23,585 nt of DNA from Beroe ovata. Lineage: Eukaryota > Ctenophora > Nuda > Beroida > Beroidae. The position numbers and the translations under genes were made by a program. The stretch lies in the NCBI GenBank assembly GCA_946803715.1, contig CAMPET010000306.1, positions 4,976-28,560 on the forward strand, given 5' to 3'. Positions 12,201-21,200 of the stretch are shown here, in pieces; positions within the stretch are counted from its first letter, which is position 1, and each line of letters opens with the position of its first letter. The notes below the pieces were generated by a model. It had not been told where the DNA came from. It made no database searches and saw only the letters and a list, made by a program, of their open reading frames with translations.

Positions 12201-15200
12201 CTCTAATTGCACCTGTGTGAGTGAAATAGAAGTTAGGGCCTAGGGGACACTACTTACTTGCTATTCCAGTATTCAGTAATAGGTGATAAGTCAGGAGAGG
12301 GAGCATTGGAGGTAATCGTGAGGACAAGATCTGAAATCCTAGTTTGATACCTGGTGACCCACAGTAGCTTCCCCCAGGGCACTGTGTACACTGATCAGCA
12401 CTGTGGAGATCCACAGATTCACCGTATGTTCCCGCCGGACACGGATACTTCTGTGGGGGGAAAGAGCATCAGTGATGAGGCGCTATCGGATATATCAGAT
12501 CAACCTTTCTATAACCATCCCTTTCTACTCCAATTTTTAACTCCACACCCTCAGCGCATGAACTGCCATGAACAATGACCACTCCCACCTTCCACTCTCA
12601 CTAACCACCCCCACTCCCTGCACTCCCACCCCCACTCACCACTCCCTGCTCCCACCCCGGGCCCACTCACCATACCCCACTCCCTGCACTCCTACTCACC
12701 ACTCCGACCCCCCAACTCCCACTCCCACTCACCACTCCGTCCTGACAGTAACTACCCCGTGGGCACTCATCCGCACTGACACCGCTACTCTCTTCACAGT
12801 GTTTACCATCTATACACTCCTTACACTCTGCCTGTCCCTTCTCGTCTTGGTACAGTCCGTCTGTGCAGGGCACCGGCTGGGAAACGGAGTGTTGCAAAAC
12901 ACAATTATCTCAGCCGTAAATTCAAATTGATAAAACAACTTAAATTGAGGTTTGAATAAGATGTAGATGAGGAAAGAATGCCTCCAGCAAATTTTCAAAT
13001 TCGGGTTATCAAAGCTGGAATGAAAACAAGACAATGATCACTCACCGCACCACTCTGTTCTGGACACATATTCCCGATGGGACAGATGTGCGGGTTGTCC
13101 ACACTGGACCCGCTCTCACAGTAGAAGCCCGCCCGACACTTGTGATTAGTGGTGTCAACAGCAGACTGACCCGTGGTGGGACAGTAGAATCCATCGTCAC
13201 ACGGTAAACATTCACCAACACCTGTCCGCCCTGGGGAGAGAGATACGAGATGATTATCGGGCAACATGGGCATAGAATCATCTAGTTATTCCAGCGTAGG
13301 TAAAACTGCAAAGACACGGAGTTCAGCCAGACTCTTTACTTGAAACAAGCATACTCTCATTATGGAAGTCTATCTAGCGTAGAAAGTTGGGTTAGAACAA
13401 TGCTTATCATACTCTGTAGAGTTTCTTCTTCATCGCCATATACCTGTGTTCGGGTTGTAAGTCCCCACAGGGCACGGAGTGGGGCCCGCAGACCCACTCT
13501 CACAATACGACCCCTCCGGACACACCGTCCCTTCGCCCGCAGCATTCCCTCCCGCACAGAACCAACCCGCCGTACATGGCCCTGCTACATCAGCGGGCTC
13601 GACACCGTCACAGAATGAGCCCGCAGGACAGGCGACGCACGCGGCAATTGATGTGCCTCCGAAATGCGGGTTGTACTTTCCAGCACCACACTTCACTGGC
13701 GTGACAGTGCTTTCTTCACAGTAACGACCCTGGAGATTTGCACATGTGTTAGATGGTTATGTTTCCAATTCCCAGACATTTGGATCAAATTTTTGGATCA
13801 AAGGAAAGGAAGAACAAACCTTAGGACACTTCCCATTGGGGGCATCATCCGCTTCAGATTGTGGGGTGGGAGAATCAGCGCCACCCGTACAGAAATACCC
13901 AGCTGCGCATTTCACCTGTTGTCATGGTAACGTGTGCAGAGGTTATGAAAACGCGTGACTTCAGGAAAACGTTACGCCATTGAGATGTCTCGTCATAGAA
14001 TCGTGATATAAGTGGTCTTATCAAGATGATTATGTAGATGTTTAAGAACGATGATGAGAGATGGAAATTGAAATCATCTCTAGAAATTGTACAAATGGTG
14101 ACAATGACGTCATCACTACTCACGCTAGGCTCGGTGGTGTGCAGATCAGGACATGCCAGGCCCTGTGTGCACGGCACACAAGTGTCAGGTGAGCTGGCAC
14201 CCACTGTGTCACTGTATGTACCCGCAGGACACGGGCTTTGACTGAGGGTGGGGAATAACTTTGCAAAGGTCGGTTGTAATGTTATACTTCCGAGTTTTAG
14301 GAATAGGAAAAACCCCCATTTCTATTGTCCCATACACCCCTTTTTGAAAGAGAACTCCCTCGAAAAAAACTCGGACGCACCTCTCCTGGGAGTTACCACC
14401 TTGGCAGTAGTAACCAGCCTCACACTCATGCGTGGTACTGACACTCTGACCAGCGTCACAGAAGTGGCCCTGGACACACGGCTTACAGGTGGTTTGCCCG
14501 GCGAGGTCTTGGTACGTTCCTGCTGCACACCTGTGGAGAGTGGTGTCAAAAGGAGTGAAAGTGGTGTCAAGAGTGTTATGTGTAGAGTGGTGTCAAGAGA
14601 TGAGTGTGGTGTCAAGAATATGGTGTCAAGATGAGATAAGTTTCGTGGTGTCAAGAGACGAGTTAATTCCAATGAATATTATACAGCAGATGATATCAAA
14701 TATTTGCGATATTTTGACCGTTGCAACAGTATATATTCGTCCCAGGCACTGAATGGTTCCCGCCACTAATCATCATTCCTACTATAGTGTTATCTAGCAA
14801 CAATAGTGCTGTTTAGCAACTGGTGGCGTTTAGCAACAACACCTAAAAGTGTTACTAAACGTGTTGTCCAACACTAGTAGGATATCCAGTGTCCCTCGTC
14901 TTCTTCACAACGACATTCCACTACTGGGTGATTTTGATATTCTAAAGCTTCGCAGTGTGTCGGAGAAGATTGCTCTTCCGCCTAAAATCACTGCGAATTT
15001 TGTCTGAGTCGGATATTTGTCAAGTGCGATAGGATTTTGGATTTTTTTGCGTTCAGCTTGTGAAAAATATCTGTCGTTATCGAAAACGTTTTTCTAGAAA
15101 TTCTAAATGATAAATTCGCGTTTCTGCAATTCGCGTTTCAACGTCTGATTCCTGATCAGACATGTCATATCGGTCCTCGAAACCTTTTTAACCACAGTCT

Positions 15201-18200
15201 GACAATCCCTTATTATCTCACGGTTCTAAAGATTGAGTTGTCTCTTATCTCCGATGTTCAAAAAGACGTGGTCAATTTCAACCGCCGTCAAGTGAACCGC
15301 TCTGTCTCGTTAGCTGATTTCCATAGAACCTTTATCTATAGTTTGTCTGCAGTATCTCCTTATTAGGAAATTCCTTTCCCCTTTCGGGTTGGCTGACGTC
15401 TATATAGCATCTTTACCCTGAGACTCAGTCAACTTTTTAAACAAATTGTGTTTCCCAGATGCGTCAAAAGAACACTCACTCAAAATCACACACATTCTGA
15501 CAAATTTTTGATGGTTTTAACCTACAGCTTCCCGAGCGCACATCTAATTTCAAAATCACATGAAACTGTGCTGAGGTTGTGAACGATAAGATGGCCGGTG
15601 ACGAACAATTTGATGGGAAATCTATGTCTGCAACTCCCAAAGTGACTTTGAAATAGCGCGACGCGCGCGCGGCATACCATCCCGTCTCAAAGAGAGTTGC
15701 AGTTCCAATTCCATACACAAATCGGACCTCAAATTTTCATCATTATATTTCAAAATTTCACGGTCCAAAAGAAAGTCGGATATATATCACCCTGTCCGTG
15801 TGAGAGACATACAACTGCGCACATGTCAGCTGGGGCTGTCATCAGCCGATACTGGCACACACCGGATACGTATCGATACACACACACATGCAAATACACA
15901 CACAAACACACACACACATGCAAATGCTGCTAAATTTTGTTGGGGGAGGGAAATTTGTGTGGCATCACGTGATAAGTTATGTCGTACGCTATGCAGAATT
16001 ACGAAGAAACTCGTCTTGTTGTTATCCATATCTTCTACATTTTCTTTTCAAATCGGTCAGTTGTTAACTCTGAGGTTCCATTATTCGATTTTTCATGATG
16101 TAGGGTACCTACAGGTCTATAACGTGGAAATATTGGCAAATATAAATTATGTAATCGTTTATCGGGGGGAAGGATCAAAATGAAAAGTATACGGCTTCAG
16201 GGAAGCCTAATGATTTCGTACGCCGCGGGGGTCTCAGAATAATCCCAGTTTTGATACTTATGAATAATATACGTCGATAAATTATTTAATTTCCATAAAT
16301 TAAGGTTAGACGTCAGTCTAGCGAGTGCTAGGGCGAAACTAATTACCATAACGGTGTAGGAGTGATGGTTGATATCGTGTTTTCCTGATTATTGCTTTCC
16401 ATATTGAGCCATGCACTCGCGCACAGCGCATCAAATCATGCGAAATTGTTCTGTTCAGGATAACGAGCCGTCCTTTCATACATATATGAGGTCACGTGAC
16501 CAATTTACCCAAATAAGGAATAATCACTCACGGTATTTGGTTAGGACCACCATTACAGTAGTGTCCAGGCTGGCATAGCCCGTTTTCCGGCTGGTTTGTG
16601 GTGCTCCCCGCGACACACCAGTATTCACTGTCACATGGTGTGATGGGCGTGGTCATGTGGGAGTTGGGACAGTAGGACCCAGCAGGGCAGGGGAGACATT
16701 GAGCATCAGATGTTGCCCCTGGTGGTTCATAGTGAGAGGGGGTTAGCTACAAGAAGAGCTTTAAATTCTGGATGGATTTTGGTCCCGACGCACGCGCGCC
16801 GTTTACGACCACCTATCAAATTCGAACATATTTGTATGGTTGATTTTTTCAAGTTTCACGATCAATCACCTGAAGTGCCCGGCGCCATGTAAGTTCCAGG
16901 GTCGCAAGGCGTGGGTGTGACGCTCTGAGCGGGACAATAATACCCTTCCGTACACTTGCCATTCAGTCCCGCAGTCTTGGGATTCCGTGACGTGGCTCCA
17001 CCCCCACAGTAGTAACCTAAACACAAGGATATGTTTCCTACCTTGATCGTCAACATAATTAGGCTTCCCGGGATAAACATTCTGCATATTCAGCGATTCC
17101 AAGGTGAAATAGAAGGAATTGAGGTGACTTAGAGACATCATTTCTAAAACATGATCACTCACCAGCTTCACACACGCCACTGACAACGTCCAGACCCTGG
17201 GAAGAGCAGTAGTGCCCCTCGGTACAGGGAGTCATGACAGCCGACCCCTCCGGACAGAAATACCCCTGCTCACAGAACCCACCTGGGGAGAAGGGGGTAA
17301 AAACCCTAAACTGGGGGAGGGTGGTTGTTTTGTGAACTGATCTTTGTTAAGTGGATAATAATTGATCTAGGAATTTTATCGAGTTGGAATTTTTGGGTGA
17401 CCGAAGGAGGAACTGCACCCCGACCTCACTAACCGAAATCATCGCGTGGCTGGGACGTTGGGCATCCCTCGTTACAGTAGTACTTAGCAGGGCACGGCTT
17501 CATGCCATCCTCCGATGTGATGCCCCGGGTGTTGCAGTACTTGCCCGCCGGGCACTTGGCACATTGCGTGGCTGCTGTTAGTCCCGTGACGTCACTAGGG
17601 GGTTATGATAGGGGGATTGAATACTAGGCTCCAGAACTTTTAGTCCAGGCTCCAGAACTTGTAGTCGGGACAAACAATTTGTGATTTTCATGGGGTTTTA
17701 TTGATTTATTCTGAAGGTTTGCTCATACACTGCCCAGAAAAACTATCAAATATAGATTATAGAAGACACTGGCCTTTATGATCAAATATCATCATGGGCA
17801 ATGTGACTCTCGCGAAGAACCCTATGTACGTATGTGTGACGTCACAAATGCAGGTGCTAGAAGAATGACAATAGGACCCCATTCGTGCAGGTACTCATGC
17901 TCTTTGGTTGCCATGACACTGCCGGTAAATAGGCCACTCGCAGTCACCGATACTATTTGTCTTGACATTCTCGTATCAGTTGATAATAGGACAATGCTTA
18001 ATCTATCAGGTTATCCACAGTTTGCTCAGAGATTTCCAATAAAATAGGAATTTCGAGATTTGTCGTGGTGTATAGAACATTTTCAGAATATCAGATGCTG
18101 GGAAGGCATCTACTCATTCAAATATTTCGCTATTGTGGATTGATTGCGCTATTGCGGGTAGATTGCGCTATAATTGTGGATTAATTACGCTATAGTGCAT

Positions 18201-21200
18201 TGATTACGCTTCTATTGTGGATTGATTACGCTATTATTATAGATTCTGAGAGAGGCAACAATCAGAGATTAGTCCAAATATCACGTGCTCAATTATCCAC
18301 GCTCACTTGTGCCCAGTGACCACATATATCACAGTTTGATCCCATTCCCACGACTCACACATTCAGCTTTTTTCAAATCATCGTTCAATTGGTGGCCGTA
18401 TAAGATGAGAAGGAGCAATAGTATGATGTTTTTTCCTTTCCCTCAATCATCTCTCCCTTTCAGAGAGCATACATTTTGAATGCCACAATCATTGTCCATC
18501 GTGTAAGAAAGAACAATCACTTACCTNGGCTGCTGTTAGTCCCGTGACGTCACTAGGGGGGTTATGATAGGCTCCAGAACTTGTAGTCGGGACATACAAT
18601 TTGTAATTTTCATGGAGTTCCATTGATTTATGCTCATACATTGCCAAGAAAAACTATCAAATATAGAAGACACTGGTCTTTATGACCAAATATCATCATG
18701 GGCAATGTGACTCTCGCGAAGGACCGTATGTACGTATGTGTGACGTCACAAATGCAGGTGCTAGAAGAATGACAATAGGACCCAATTCGTGCATGTACTC
18801 ATGCTCTTTGGTTGCCATGACACTGCCGTCAAATAGGTCACTCGCAGTCACCGATACTATTTGTCTTGACATTCTCGTATCAGTTGATAATAGGATGATG
18901 CTTAATCTATCAGGTTATCCACAGTCTGTTCAGAGATTTCTAATAAAATAGGAATTTCGAAATTTGTCGTGGTGTATAGAACATTTTCAGAATATCCAAT
19001 GCTGGGAAGGCATCTACTCATTCAAATATTACGCTATTGTGGATTGATTGCGCTATTGCGGATAGATTGCGCTATAATTGTGGATTAATTACGCTATAGT
19101 GCATTGATTACGCTACTATTGTGGATTAATTACGCTATAGTGCATTGATTACGCTACTATTGTGGATTGATTACGCTACAATTATAGATTCTGAGAGAGG
19201 TAACAATCAGAGATATTAGTCCAAAAGTCACGTGCTCAATTATCCACGCTCACTTGTGCCCAGTGACCACATATATCACAGTTTTTTTCAAATCATCGTT
19301 CAATTGGTGGCCGTATAAGATGAGAAGGAGCAATTATATGATGTTCTCCCTCCCGGCGTCCTTTTCCCTCAATCATCAAGCCCTTTCAGAGAGCAAACAT
19401 TTTGAATGCCACAATTATTGTCCATCGTGTAAGAAAGAACAATCACTTACCTCCACGTTCCCTCAGGGCATTTAGCCAGTGTATTGCCTGTCCCCTCGAC
19501 ACAGTAATGCCCCTTAGGGCAGATTACAGGGTCCACAGCACCTCTCTGACAGTAGGAGCCCGCTGGACATATCACGCATTCCGATAACCCGGTAGTTTTT
19601 GCGTGAGTTCCTGCAGGGAATTGTGTGATTTAAAATTATGCGTGTAGTGATTCTCAAATTAACACAGTCTTGATACACATGACAAATCTTGATATCCCTG
19701 TGGATTTTTAAATTTTCCAGTCCCCATTCATACACCCAAGCGACTTATCACAGGCGAAGTCGCTCTGTTAAAACCGGCACACAAAGGCCGTCATATATAT
19801 TTTCCTGCGGGCGCACACTTTTGACCCGAGTTCTTAGTTCCGGATACTCATATATACGACTTCACTTGTCAGACACACTTGATAATATCCCAATTATCCG
19901 CGTCCTGACTTCTCCCCCGATACGAGCTATATCTATCGAGGCAGCAGCTGCATGGTTGATGTTATTTTCAGTGGTCCGCGAGTTTTTGCAGATACCATAC
20001 AAACTGACCGCGAGTCATTGTCGTGTGCTCTTTTTTGTTTAATTGTCGTAATTTGAAGAGAAAAAAAGCGTGAATTAAATTTAAAAACAAAACGCGTTTT
20101 CCTAATTTCCGATAAAGTTTATACGTACATCACACGTCCTTCTTTATAGCTTTTTACAGTGAAGTTGTTTAATTTTCTGATCAAAATTCGTTCGTTAAAA
20201 ATCATTTTCTTGTGTTTTTACGGATTCTCCACGCAATATAATACTCGTCACCTCAAGGGCTTGACGTCTATTAATTTAATCAACTCAATCCAGACGTATT
20301 GACTTTGTCATAATATCATGCGGTAATGTTTTTGCACGTGCCGTGAACACGTTACCACGTGCAATGAAGTCTTGTACACGTGCTTTGTATTCCTGTGCAC
20401 GTGCACACTTTGGTATGGCAGCACGTGGATAGAATCTCATTTCGTAAGAATGAGTTCTAGGATTTTTGACCTTGTCCATGAATGGTCTGATGGCTATTCT
20501 CATAGCTCTGTATTATAGGCCACTCTATAATACGCGTGATTGTTTTTAGCGTGAGCAGTAGAGGCATTATCACGTTTGCCCAGTCTGCCTCATTACGCAT
20601 TTGATAGCTCCTTCAATCAAGAATATCGCGCTATGTGCCGAAATGCTGATGTCATTGAACAAATACCCCATATTCGCCACCCAAGACTCCTCATTCTTCC
20701 CGGCAGAACAACATATTCTCGTCCACTCACCCGCTTCACACTCGATGGCACTTTCACGTCCCTCGGGACAGTAACTCCCCGTGGGGCACACGTCCCCTGT
20801 CCCCACAACCCCTGACTCGTGACACTCGGTAACGTCCTTCAGATTGGATGCCACAGGAGTGGCACTGAAATGTTACGTAAAGAGATAAGCTGACGAGGTA
20901 AGTGTAAGTGCACAGCCTGTTTTTTGACCATTCTGTTCCCCTTACAAATTTAGATGCGCACATATCGCGCGCAGATCTATATAATCAGAGGAGTGGTCGA
21001 CAGAATTTGCGATCAATAAGATGGTTTTTCCGCAATAATTTTTTACGAAAAACTTCTATCAGAACTCACGTTGAGAGCCCAGAGACACAGAAGTACCCGG
21101 CTTGACACAGGTGTTCAGGGTTTACTAACTTGGCCCCCAGATCTGGGCAGTAGAACCCAGCTGTACACGGCTGACAGTCTGTACACGCTGCTAGACCTGT

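Larger units (their letters stand above)
14531..16531 (-). other. Intron 10 (2,001 nt), no gene recognised
   Basis: Contains the TTGACACC cluster, two inverted repeats (14827-14861 and 14949-14997), a CA-rich microsatellite, TCACGTGA at 15965-15972 and a CLEAR-like palindrome near exon 10. Exons 10 and 11 join in phase without any missing exon. I see no conserved ORF on either strand. Confidence 0.75.
18528..19452. repeat. Duplicated intron 6, copy B
   Basis: Second copy, adjoining intact exon 6. Both copies hold TGACGTCA, CACGTG, an 89-codon plus-strand ORF and a GCTAT-type minisatellite. The ORF differs by about 12 residue-changing and one silent base change, so it is not evidently constrained. 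Confidence 0.9.

Noticed and set aside
12568-12930. 120-codon plus-strand ORF with hydrophobic stretch
   Set aside because: Antisense to exon 16 and the C-rich minisatellite; the Pro/Thr-rich start is simple repeat.
15800-16183. 127-codon plus-strand ORF
   Set aside because: Runs through the CA microsatellite (Thr-His repeats); composition is non-coding.
17778-18951. Two related 89-codon plus-strand ORFs
   Set aside because: Present in both intron copies, but nearly all differences are residue-changing, they are antisense to the gene, and no known family is recognised.
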